From positions 2,134,732 through 2,198,731 of the forward strand of contig VUYV01000036.1 in NCBI GenBank assembly GCA_008711295.1: a DNA stretch of 64,000 bases, written 5' to 3'. The notes beneath the pieces are model-generated. The model worked only from the letters and a program-made list of their open reading frames with translations. It ran no database searches and was not told the DNA's origin. The position numbers and the translations under genes were made by a program. This document shows positions 54,786-64,000 of the stretch, piece by piece (the stretch's first letter is position 1; each line of letters begins with the position of its first letter). Source of the stretch: Anarhynchus alexandrinus. Its lineage: Eukaryota > Chordata > Aves > Charadriiformes > Charadriidae.

Positions 54786-55575
54786 AATCACAGAATCATA
54801 GAATGGTTAGAGATTGAAGGGACTTTAAAGATCAACTAGTTCCAACCCCCCTGCCAGGGACAGGGACACCTTCCCACTGGACCAGGTTACTCAAAGCCCC
54901 ATCCAACCTGGCCTTGAACACTTCCAGGGAGGGGGCATCCACAACTTCTCTGGGTAACCTGTTCCCGTGTCTCACCACCCTTGCAGTAAAGAATTTCTTC
55001 CTAATAGCTAATCTAAATCTACCCTCTTTCAGTTTAGAACCATTACCCCTCATCCTATCACTACACTCCCTGATAAAGAGTCCCTCCCCATCTTTCCCGT
55101 AGGCCCCCTTCAAGTACTGGAAGGCTGCTATAAGGTCTCCGCAAAGCCTTCTCTTCTCCAGGCTGAGCAACCCCAACTCTCTCAGCCTGTCTTCGTAAGA
55201 GAGGTGCTCCAGCCCTCGGATCATCTTTGTGGCCCTCCTCTGGACTTGCTCCAACAGGTCCATGTCCTTCTTATGTTGGGGACTCCAGAGCTGGATGCAG
55301 TACTCCAGGTTGGGTCTCATGAGAGCAGAGTAGAGGGGCAGAATCACCTCCCTCGATCTGCTGGCCATGCTTCTTTTGATGCAGCCCAGGATGCGGTTGC
55401 CTTTCTGGGCTGCAAGCATGCATTACCAGTTCATGTTGCACTTCTCATCAATCAACACCCCCATATTGTTCTCCTCAGAGCTGCTCTCAATCCACTCTCC
55501 ACCCAGCCTGTATTTGTGCTTGAGATTGCCCTGACCCATGTGTAGGATCTTGCACTTGGCCTTGTTGAAGACCCA
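54786..55575 (-). mobile_element. CR1 LINE with partial ORF2 (reverse transcriptase C-terminus)
   Basis: Starts at ATCACAGAATCATAGAATGG (antisense 3' terminus). The minus strand codes 195 uninterrupted residues (55419 down to 54832) typical of the end of CR1 ORF2: [35 protein letters not shown], and R-R-A-T-K-M-I-R-G. The frame continues upstream ([11 protein letters not shown]) but is cut by a TAA at 55423..55425, where the family normally has Gln. The element is 5'-truncated in ORF2, so it lacks the catalytic palm and endonuclease and cannot move itself. It is the youngest-looking CR1 in the window. Confidence 0.9.
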
Positions 55576-57448
55576 CTACCCACCAGGATTCAACAACTCT
55601 TGGGGCCGAGTTCCCTCTGCAACTCCTCTCAAAGTTCTTTCCCTGTGTGCATTAAAAATAGTTCAGGAATATATTGGAGCCAAAGATAACTACAAGTAAG
55701 ATATAGAATCTTGTGTTTAAGGGCACTGAGCTCTCAGAGACAAGACCTGAGCAGATTAAATATTAGTATTAATTTTTCTAAGACGGGATTCTATATTCTC
55801 AAGTTTTTTAAGTTGTGAGCCTTCACGGTTATATAAACAAGCTTGGAAATGTAATGCAAATAGTCAGAGCAACAGTGTCTCACAAAGCACTGGCAAAGCA
55901 GCCCTGAATATCATCAAGAGTACAAGGAAAGGGCCTCTACTTCCATATCGGCATGGAAAAATAGAGGTTGTTGCACGCTTCTCTGAGAGAAGACAGGTGC
56001 TGCTCCTCGTACTCATATACAGGACCTAGGCTGCATTTGATGATAAAGCCATGCCATATTTTGCTCATCTAAACCACTTCAATCCAGTCAAACCTTTCCC
56101 ATGCAACTGGGACTGAGGCAATGTGTCATAAAAAAGATTTAAAAAGCAATAGAAGGAGAGGCCATGTCATGGGCACCCTGGCTGTTACTGGCAAGTGCCA
56201 GTAGAATTTGGGGTCCTTATTGCTCCCATGACAGGAGGAGACTGACTCTAAGTGAAGAGTCAAAAATATTACCTCTCTTTGTACTTTCCATGCTTTTGTT
56301 ACTGGTTCAGTTATCAACACATGAGCTGTTGGCTATGCTGTATATTTAATTGGATCAGAACAACATATTTATGGGCTTTTGTTGAATTAAGCCTCTTTGA
56401 TAAGCTTTCCTCTTCTCTTATTTCAGCAGTTCCCCTTAAATAATTCTTGTCTTTTAATTAAAAATTATTTTATTGTGAAGGCAATATGTCTCATTTATCA
56501 ATCAAGCATTCCTCTCTGTCCTAGGAACATCTACTTATTTTTCAGACCAGTCTGTTTTTTCATACATGTCAAACCTTGTAATGCTTTTTATGATGAATTA
56601 TTCAGACTTCAAAAGTTTTGTCCTGATGTCACCTTGAATTTTGCCGCTGAAACCTGTAGTTAAGGTATTTCAAATTCTTCTCTTTGTATGCCATGACATC
56701 TTAATTTTCTAGGGTCAAACCAAACTAAAACTTACTTCTGAATTAATGCTGTAGGTAAATGTTCCAACACAGATTGCCTACATTGCTGAAAAAAACCTCA
56801 AACCCACACCAAAACTGGAGGCCTTCCAAAACTGATACTATTAACAGCTAGAAAAGAATAAAGCTGTATAGGAAAGCATCTATTACAGTTATAGAAAAAA
56901 GTTTTCAATACAAGCTTCTTGTCCTGTGTTTATAAAAGCAAATAAAAGAAAATCACGCTGCGCAATTATCTGAATGGCTTTAAACTCTTTTTTTTTTCTA
57001 GAATCCAGTTAAGTAACAATGTAGTTTTCCTTTTTCATCATGTAGATTATTAAAAAACACATAGGAACTCTCACCTTTGAAATCTGTTTCTCCTGCTTTG
57101 TTTTTAGTGGCGCTATAAATTTGATAATGTCGATGTCAAGAGACATGGGGGAGAGGCCTGACCTTATTCCAAGGATTTAAGTTTCTTAATTTGAGAAATG
57201 ACTACTGTTTATTTGCCTCAAACCAAAACCTGAAGAACAGTACCATGAGCTTGAGAGACCTGTATGGACGTCAAAGCACTTTTGATTAGGTCCCATATGA
57301 ATAAGATTGCTATATCATATTTTGAAAATTACTTTCTCATATTTTGAAAATCTTTTGTTATATTTGTCTAAGTTCAGGACTAGAGGACAGGAACTCCAAA
57401 TTTTAATAATGGCTGACAGTGATTCTGTAGACTACCATGGTAAAACTA

Positions 57449-57575
57449 CCTCAATTTTGTTCCTCAGATATGCCACCTGGAAAATGGGGACAATGACGCA
57501 GATTCTTTCATGTGAGAATAAGCAAAGAGAGTTACAGCTTTGTTTAAGCACCCTAGAGATTATGCTAAAGCACAG
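57449..57575 (+). mobile_element. MIR-like ancient SINE relic
   Basis: TTCCTCAGATATGCCACCTG followed by GAAAATGGGGACAATGAC corresponds to the sense MIR core 'cctcagtttcctcatctgtaaaatggggataat'. Looser similarity continues to TTTAAGCACCCTAGAG. Diverged; it could be another old repeat that shares this core. Confidence 0.4.
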
Positions 57576-59259
57576 TAGAAAGTTACCAGACCTTGACAGT
57601 TATCTGTCCTCAGCCCTACAACCATCAAAGAAAACTACAAATCTTAGACGTATCTTTTAAAGGTAAAACAAAGAATGAGAACAAAAAAATTTACAAAAAT
57701 TACTTCTTTTAAGAATAGTAAAACAACCCAGTATTATTAGGACTTTTTACACGATCAAATTATGTACCCTGTAAAATTTGCACCACTCCAATTTATTCAA
57801 TGACTATGTTGCATGGTAAAAAGAAAAGGGATCAGCTAACACATATGGGTTCAATTTCATAATACCACAGGTCGTCTTAGATCTTTTTTGAACTCAGGAA
57901 ACTGAAAGCCAACCATCTAAAAAGTTGTAGATGGAGGGATATTATAGTAAAGCACATGGCTGAACCGTCTGGGAGTCTTAGGTTAAAATTTCTCAGTTCA
58001 GGATTTCCACAGACACAGGGGAAAGCACAGGTCTGAAGAATTATGAACAAATAATGTTTGTTCGAAAAAGACACATTTTCTTCCATTCACATTCAGTAAA
58101 TATTAGGAAATAAGTATTGGACAATCATGTGCAGAAAAGGGGTTGATATTTCTTTCAATTCAAATTTTACTTAAATTTAGTAAAAAAAGTTGTTTCAAGA
58201 ACTGAGGATAATAAAAGTTACTCTAGTAAGGGAAATTTACTAACCACAAGATATAAATGGAATTAAACCTATTACAGTAAGCATATGTATGCAACAGATC
58301 CCTCTCACAAAAAAATGGATATTGAAGGGAAAGAGTGAAAAGAGAAAAAGTTTACACCTACCCTGAATAGGCTAACAGAACAGGGATAACTGGAAGCAGA
58401 TAATGTATGGTCACTTTCTCAGAGTGAAAAGCCCAAATAGTGACCCTAACACAGAGAATTTGAAATCATTACAACAATCATTTTAGAAGAATCTCCTTTG
58501 TCATTTCTATGAATAGCATAATTCTTAATTCAAGTCAATGACTTAGGGGTAAATCCTGGGGAAGAAGCAAATCCTTCAACAAAGAATTCTGCCCCATACA
58601 AAAGCTATCAAAGAGCTTAGTGGCAAAATCCTCTGCCCCAGTTAGTCAGCCTGCCTGGGCAGCTGGGCTACCACAGTTAATATATTTTGTAAAACTGGCT
58701 ACTTTCCATAAAGATTTTTGGTATTTTCTTCCAGAGCATTTCAGGGGTCTTCTCTGAGATTTCTATGGAATTGGATCTTCGACTCCTACCCCATATATCA
58801 TTCAAATAATTCAGTGTCTCAGCTGATGCAGTGTTTGGCCGCTTGTGGTTTCTGATGGACCCAGAGCCATGTTTTCACAGGGGAAATACCTTTTATGCAG
58901 TTTATAGTTCACGATTTGACATTACCGTGGAAAAATTACTTCCATTTCATTTAATGACGAACACTATATGACTGCATCATCATTTCAAATTACCTTGCAA
59001 CAATTAGACAGTTACAGGCCTACAGGTTGCTGTCTCTGGCATCCTTTACAAAGCAGTATCACCTGTTGCCTTCATTGTCTAACTTCCTGTCTTTTATGCA
59101 ACATACATCATAATCAAGCAGTCAACTTTTTTCCATATCACAGTTCCACCTACCTCATAATACATATGTCATTATTATGATTTCTACACAGTAAGCATTG
59201 GATATTTGTTCTGAAGTTAAATAAGAACTGATATATACACACAGATATGTATGTATAAT

Positions 59260-59780
59260 GACATATATGGTAAAATTTTTCCCATTCTTTATTTCAAGTA
59301 CTATTCTTATTGTAACAGTATGCTTTTCAATTATTTTTCTCTTATCATTTATCTGCCCACTTTTCTTTACACATTTTATTAACACAGTTGCAAATTGTCA
59401 AGATAATGTGTTTTTACCTTCCTTATTTTCTCTTGATTTGCCAAAGAACATAATAATTAGTGTTTGTTATATGCAGCATGACATTTCTTCTTTCTCCCGT
59501 AAACTGAAAATTTTTTACTTTTACTTTTTTATAGTATTACTCTCACTAAACTTGTTCCATTTGAACCATATTATTTCCTCTTATTTTTCTTCTACACGTT
59601 TTTTAACCATTCTACAAAGCAATTTTTTCAGTCACTTCGTCAGCATTCTGGCACACAGATAGCATATCTTTCTTACATTTTCTCCCTTAAAGTTTTCCAA
59701 TTATGTACAAAACTTACACCTTTCTTTCAAAAGGTCTTTTATTCTGTTTACATTTTTCTTTATTTTTCATCTTTAATGTA
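59260..59780. other. T-rich low-complexity stretch
   Basis: Mostly T with C and A on the + strand, keeping a frame open for 134 codons that yields a Phe/Leu/Ile/Ser-rich string without protein character. No gene is called. Confidence 0.5.
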
Positions 59781-60803
59781 TGAAAATGGAACAAAAAAAG
59801 GGGTATTTCTGAATTAACTTTAACATCTTTATTAATATGTATGCAAAATTTTGGAAGATAATCTAAAAGACACTAATTGCTCCTGCCAAAAGACACTAAT
59901 TGATCCTGCAAAATGCTCTATTTCAGATCATTTAAATGTGTACCATATATGTTATTTTTACCATTAACATTTTACATTAAATTTAGCTGCTATGTCATGT
60001 AATACTGCATCAGAAATACTTAGGAAGTGGAACTAAATGAGGCCTGAATTTTTGTGTGCCTTTTAAGTAGGGGCTTCCTATGCTTGAGGCTATTTTGACA
60101 CCCTAGAAATATTTCAATTTTTCATTAGTGAATAGCTCCATAAGTAAAACTTAATCTCAGATCTTCAATTCTCACTCACTGGTTTCACTTGTTTCTACTG
60201 TAGCTGTTCTGCTTTGCCAGCAATAGTTAAAGATTGATTGAGATACAATGCCAGAACGTTCACAACTCCTATCATCCAATGGCAAAGAAACATAATTGAA
60301 GTCTGTTCTGATTAATACTTCTGTTTATGTGAGGGAAGGATAGAGGAGTGCACTGTGGAGTGAAAAAGGGAGACTGGAAACAGCTCTTTCTTCCCCAAAG
60401 ACAATCAAACTCCTGTTCAGCTTTTGAAAGAAAGTGTTTCAGGGTCCAGTTCTTGGGATGGGTTCAAGACTATGAACCTGATGTGAAGGGACATGTGCCT
60501 TGAAGCCCAAAGGAAAAATAAGAATATCTTAAAAGGGTGCAGATTTAAGGTACAACTATTTCTCACATTACTTATCTGCTAGCATAGACACCTTCTTACA
60601 CCATAAGCTGTTACGGATATGCTTCACTTTCCCCAAGCTCCAGGCCATTATTTATCACTGTACTGTAAATTTCCCTCGAGGATGATATGCTCACAAATGA
60701 GATGCTGTTGCATGAAGTTCACACACTTAAGTTTTCTTTGTGGATCTAACCCAAAGTCACTTTTGATAACAAGATTTAGGGCTTCTGAAACTTTTACCCT
60801 GTG

Positions 60804-60821
60804 TGACCCGGAGGTCACGTG
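60804..60821. promoter_or_regulatory. Everted nuclear-receptor half-sites overlapping an E-box
   Basis: TGACCC (60804..60809) and AGGTCA (60812..60817) form an everted pair spaced by 2 bases, inside the 16-base palindrome GTGACCCGGAGGTCAC. CACGTG at 60816..60821 overlaps the second half-site. It lies about 230 bases before IMPG1 exon 2. Function is inferred from motif shape only. Confidence 0.3.
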
Positions 60822-61049
60822 TTGAGATATAAGAAAATTAGTTACCAGGTCTGTTGAGTCCCAGTTCTCCTGTGTCATCACAGGATGTTTCTCCTCAGCA
60901 CATTCAGTCAGTCAGGGCACTGACACCAATACTATGTAACAAAAAGAGCTCTCAGGTTCATGCCCATTTTCCAGATATGACCTTCCATATGATACCTACT
61001 GCCTATGCAATGTATGTTTATGTACATACTTACTTTTTATCTTTTCCAG

Positions 61050-61283
61050 AAATTCCTAACAAAATAAACCGTGGTGAAGCCAAACATCTTGCAGATGCCT
61101 CAGGGTCAGACAAAACAGAAAGAACAACAAAGAGGTCCAGAGTATCAACCATAAGGCGGATATTTGACATGTCAAAACACCGAATAAAGAGGTCATCCTT
61201 TTTCTCAACTGGTGTGAAAGTTTGCCCACAAGAATCAGTGAAGCAGATTTTAGCCAGTCATCAAGCTTACTATAGATTAAGAG
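61050..61283 (+). CDS. IMPG1: IMPG1 exon 2: N-terminus of the mature protein (partial gene)
   Basis: A 234-base exon between TTATCTTTTCCAG and a GTAAGA donor, phase 1 at both ends. With the G from exon 1 it reads E-I-P-N-K-I-N-R-G and on to V-S-T-I-R-R-I-F-D-M-S-K-H-R-I-K-R, then S-S-F-F-S-T-G-V-K-V-C-P-Q-E-S-V-K-Q-I-L and Y-Y-R-L-R. The second half closely matches mammalian IMPG1, including the dibasic R-x-K-R processing site and the C-P-Q-E-S block; the first half is poorly conserved, as expected. Exons 1 and 2 give 100 codons plus one base of a protein of roughly 800 residues, so most of the gene, including both SEA domains and the EGF-like region, lies to the right of the window. The remaining 2.7 kb shows no block resembling exon 3. 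Confidence 0.95.
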
Positions 61284-63738
61284 GTAAGATGACGATTGCA
61301 ACATGTACTTCCTCCCTTAAAGTATTTCTTTTAATTGAAGAAACACAGTAATTTTCCAGAATCTTGTTCTTTTGCTCTAGGCAGTATATGTGATATTTGC
61401 TTTATGTTTTATTTTTACATAGATAATCAAATGTTACGTGTACATTAGCATGGTTCAAGACAGACAGTTACCAGAACAGAATAAAATAATGCACTGAAAA
61501 TATTAATGAACTGAGTGTAATTGCATAGTGTTCTAGCATGGCAGAACATGAAAACCAAATTATGCTTGCACTACAGTGTAAAAATATATCACCTCTCTCA
61601 AAACTGGAGCAGGTACCATCATTGCTATTCAGAATTAATCCCACCAGCTCAAGACAAGTAATGAAACTATTCACCAGTCATTGCACAAATATGTTGGTGC
61701 ATTGGTAGTTTTATTAAGTCTGTGATAGTGTTGGTATGCTACGAAAACTGAGATAATTACCAGCAGCTCATGCAAAGACCTTAGTCTTATTTTTAAAAAG
61801 TCTATACTGTTTTTTCTGCCCAATTAGTTCACTCCCTCCCCAGCCCTTTCTCTTCCTCCCTTGACCATAGAGAGCCCAGAGTTACCATTCCAATTTTAGG
61901 TCCCTAGAATTTACAGTGCAAATAGCCCTCTGTTTTTTTATATTTCTTCTCTTCCTCCCTCTCCCTCTCCCAGCTTTTCATTCTGTGCCTGTTGCAATTT
62001 GTATTAAAAAAAAAAATGCATATTTTTGTGCTGCAGCTAGGAGATCCAAAGCTAATTCTAAAATATAGTCAGCACTTCTGGGATGCAAGTATCTAAGGCA
62101 ACATCTACTCTCTAAATCAGCTTTGCTTATCTATTTGTCCTTTGTATTGATCTCCAACCGTTCACATACATGTATGTAAATTTGCTGCTCCTCAACTGTC
62201 TTTCAGGGAACCAGCTAGTTCCCTCTGAAATGAAACCCGGATATAGAGCTGCGAAAATTTTACTCCAGCAGCCACTTGCTCTAGGCAGCATGGGCAAACT
62301 ACACCAATGTCTGTAGCCACACATATTTGATATCCATCGAGGGACTGAATTCCAATCTAATGGGCATTAGACAGAATTCTGAAACGTGTTAAGAAGCTGA
62401 TCCAAAAAGCCTTTCTTAAATACTAATTAATCCTGAAAGTCCCTAAAACTCCCTGGCCACGTCCCTGATTGGTCTGAAAACAAGCTATGCTGTGACAGGC
62501 TGGTATCATTGAGCTGAATTCAAAGAACTGCAACTATGATCACCTTACACTGCCACTTTTTTGGAGAGCAGTACATCAGTTTGGAGTGGGATACTGGGCT
62601 TTGTAAATCTTGTAGTGCAAGCAGGTTTACACTTACAGGTTCTCTTTCCCAGCAGTGTCCTACACTCACAAAATTCTCTGAGTAGGTGTCAGCCAGTTCT
62701 TCAACTGAAGCTGGAGTACTTCCCAAAAAGTAAGCAAGAGAACAGATGACTGCAACTGAATACTTTGTACACTCATTCAGAAAAGGTGTTTCTGCTCTCT
62801 TGAATAGTTGCACATTTTCCACTACAATGTCCTTGGTTAAAACCTCAGAAAATCTTTCCTTCAAGGAAAGTTCAAAACACAAGATTTCTGCTCTCCCAGC
62901 TGAGCAAGCTAATCTACCTGATGAAAGTGATAAATGAAAAAAAAAAGTTAGAAGTGAAAATGCGGTGATGCAAGCATTATCCTTGAAGCCTTCCCAAAAA
63001 GAAGGGAAAAACAAAAATGTGTCTGGTAGCCACATTGCAGTGGCAGTATTTCAACTCTGATATGTTATGCCACACCATAGATTAAGTCTCCATGAAGACA
63101 GTCCCTCATGTGGGGCAAACTGGGAGCATGCATGGAATCAGCTATGCCACCTCCTCAGCTGGCCATGTGTCATGTTTATCTAAACCCTGGTAGCTGGATT
63201 ACTTTTCATCAGATAGTATATCTTTATCCAGCAGTTACTGGTCACAAAAATAGATACCACAGAGTTGCAAGTGAAAAAAAGATGACAGAAAGTAGCTTTA
63301 ACTGCTAGCTCATTATGAATAAATCTCTTCAAAAGACATCCTGTTCCTTTTTAATAATCTAACCCCATCTGCTCCACATGCAGCTGCTCTCCTGGGAGGG
63401 CAGGTTGTTCCTGATGTATTATTGAGGTGCCCTAACACAGCTAGGTGAGTACATCCCTACAGAGAGTTTAGAGAATACCTAGAGAAACTGATTGCACTAA
63501 TTTCAGACACCCCGATATTTTAGATATGCAGATAATTATCTCACTCTAAGCAAAAGAGGTATCAAGTACTGAAAATAAATGTCCCATCTCATAGTAATGA
63601 ACTTTGCAAAGTAAAGTGCTAAAGGCAACAGCTTTTAAATTGCTAGCAAGTCTTTGTTAAAATGGGTTTTCTAATATGTTTGAAAATCACCCTTCTCTAA
63701 AAGCATTAAACTTTAAACAACATTTGTTCCTTCATCTT
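61284..63738 (+). other. IMPG1: IMPG1 intron 2 (left part)
   Basis: Starts with GTAAGA. Holds mostly AT-rich DNA, and an antisense exon-like segment listed separately. No IMPG1 exon 3 block (expected to start with a codon completing Val then C-Q-E-A) was found. Confidence 0.7.
62637..62917 (-). other. Antisense exon-like segment of unknown identity
   Basis: Within a 171-codon minus-strand open frame (62520..63035), the T-run followed by CATTTATCACTTTCATCAG gives a strong acceptor just before 62917. A GTAAGT donor follows 62637, and an alternative GTGAGT follows 62670. The encoded peptide (G-R-L-A-C-S-A-G-R-A-E-I-L, then KERFSEVLTKDIVVENVQLF) has ordinary protein composition, unlike most open frames in the window. 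I do not recognise the protein. It could be an exon of an antisense gene, a decayed gene fragment, or chance; there is no second exon to support it. Confidence 0.25.
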
Positions 63739-64000
63739 CACGGAATCACGGAATTTTCAGAGTTGGAAGGGACCTCTAGAGATCATCTAGTCCAACTCCC
63801 CTGCCAAAGCAGGATTGCCTAGAGCACATTACTCAGGACTGCATCCAGGTGGGTTTTGAAAATCTTCAGAGAAGTCCCACTCCACAACCTCCCTGGGCAG
63901 CCTGTGCCAGTGCTCTGTCACCCAAACCATAAAGAAGTTTTTCCGTGTATCTGAACGGAACTTCCTGTGTTCCAGCTTGTGCCCATTGCCCCTCGTCCTG
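63739..64000 (-). mobile_element. CR1 LINE, 3' part, continues past window edge
   Basis: Begins CACGGAATCACGGAATTTTC, then AGTTGGAAGGGACCTCTAGA, ATCATCTAGTCCAACTCCCC, and continues through CAGGTGGGTTTTGAAAATC to GCCCATTGCCCCTCGTCCTG at the last base. Typical antisense CR1 3' region, cut by the end of the window. Lies in IMPG1 intron 2, opposite to the gene. Confidence 0.9.

Larger units (their letters stand above)
47482..61049 (+). other. IMPG1: IMPG1 intron 1
   Basis: A 13,568-base phase-1 intron with donor GTAAGT and an acceptor preceded by TTTTTATCTTTTCCAG. It contains repeats listed separately, an exon-like segment at 49769..50002, and otherwise AT-rich DNA. The 134-codon frame at 59258..59662 is a product of T-rich sequence, giving an implausible Phe/Leu/Ser run, and is not called. 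Confidence 0.8.

Noticed and set aside
59258..59662. 134-codon + strand open frame with many hydrophobic residues
   Set aside because: Product of T-rich low-complexity DNA; amino acid use is not protein-like and there are no supporting splice signals.
61284..64000. IMPG1 exon 3
   Set aside because: No sequence resembling the expected C-Q-E-A-V-W block with splice sites; it must lie beyond the window.
1..64000. tRNA, rRNA, snRNA genes or CRISPR arrays
   Set aside because: No tRNA B-box with matching arms, no U6/7SK/5S-like blocks and no regularly spaced repeats were seen on reading; not a tool-based exclusion.

Overview
The window is bird genomic DNA from a gene-poor stretch. The evidence for a bird is many CR1 LINE copies, most with the typical CR1 3' end repeating ATTCTATG, a solo ERVL-type LTR of the kind common in birds, and low-GC DNA between them. 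The species cannot be named from this sequence.

One protein-coding gene can be supported: the 5' end of IMPG1 (interphotoreceptor matrix proteoglycan 1, also called SPACR), on the + strand. Exon 1 (47415..47481) encodes the start Met and signal peptide. Exon 2 (61050..61283) encodes the start of the mature protein, with a furin-like R-I-K-R site and the family block around V-C-P-Q-E-S. Intron 1 is 13.6 kb and intron 2 runs past the right edge. Exon 3 was looked for and not seen. In mammals IMPG1 lies between MYO6 and a long desert reaching HTR1B, so the 47 kb upstream of exon 1 is probably that desert; no HTR1B-like reading frame is present.

Layout. 1..47 kb: intergenic DNA with CR1 copies at 21.3, 22.0, 26.9, 35.9 and 38.6 kb; very old CR1/L3 relics at 8.7 and 41.9-43.4 kb; an ERVL LTR at 13.55-14.16 kb; MIR-like relics at 30.2 and 44.2 kb; and two copies of a short unidentified repeat at 22.4 and 24.8 kb, the second flanked by a 13-bp direct repeat. 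Two stretches (11.2-11.8 and 12.3-13.0 kb) hold near-identical duplications broken by single N bases and look like unresolved assembly joins. 46.6-47.4 kb: probable IMPG1 promoter, with NRL/MAF-like and CRX-like motifs. 47.4-64 kb: IMPG1 exons 1-2 and introns, holding a CR1 with a fairly long ORF2 remnant (54.8-55.6 kb), other repeat relics, and a CR1 cut by the window edge (63.7 kb).

The items most worth a second look are a phase-compatible exon-like segment in IMPG1 intron 1 (49769..50002), a minus-strand exon-like segment with good splice signals in intron 2 (62637..62917), the short repeat with its 13-bp flanking duplication, and an 83-nt hairpin at 5.2 kb.
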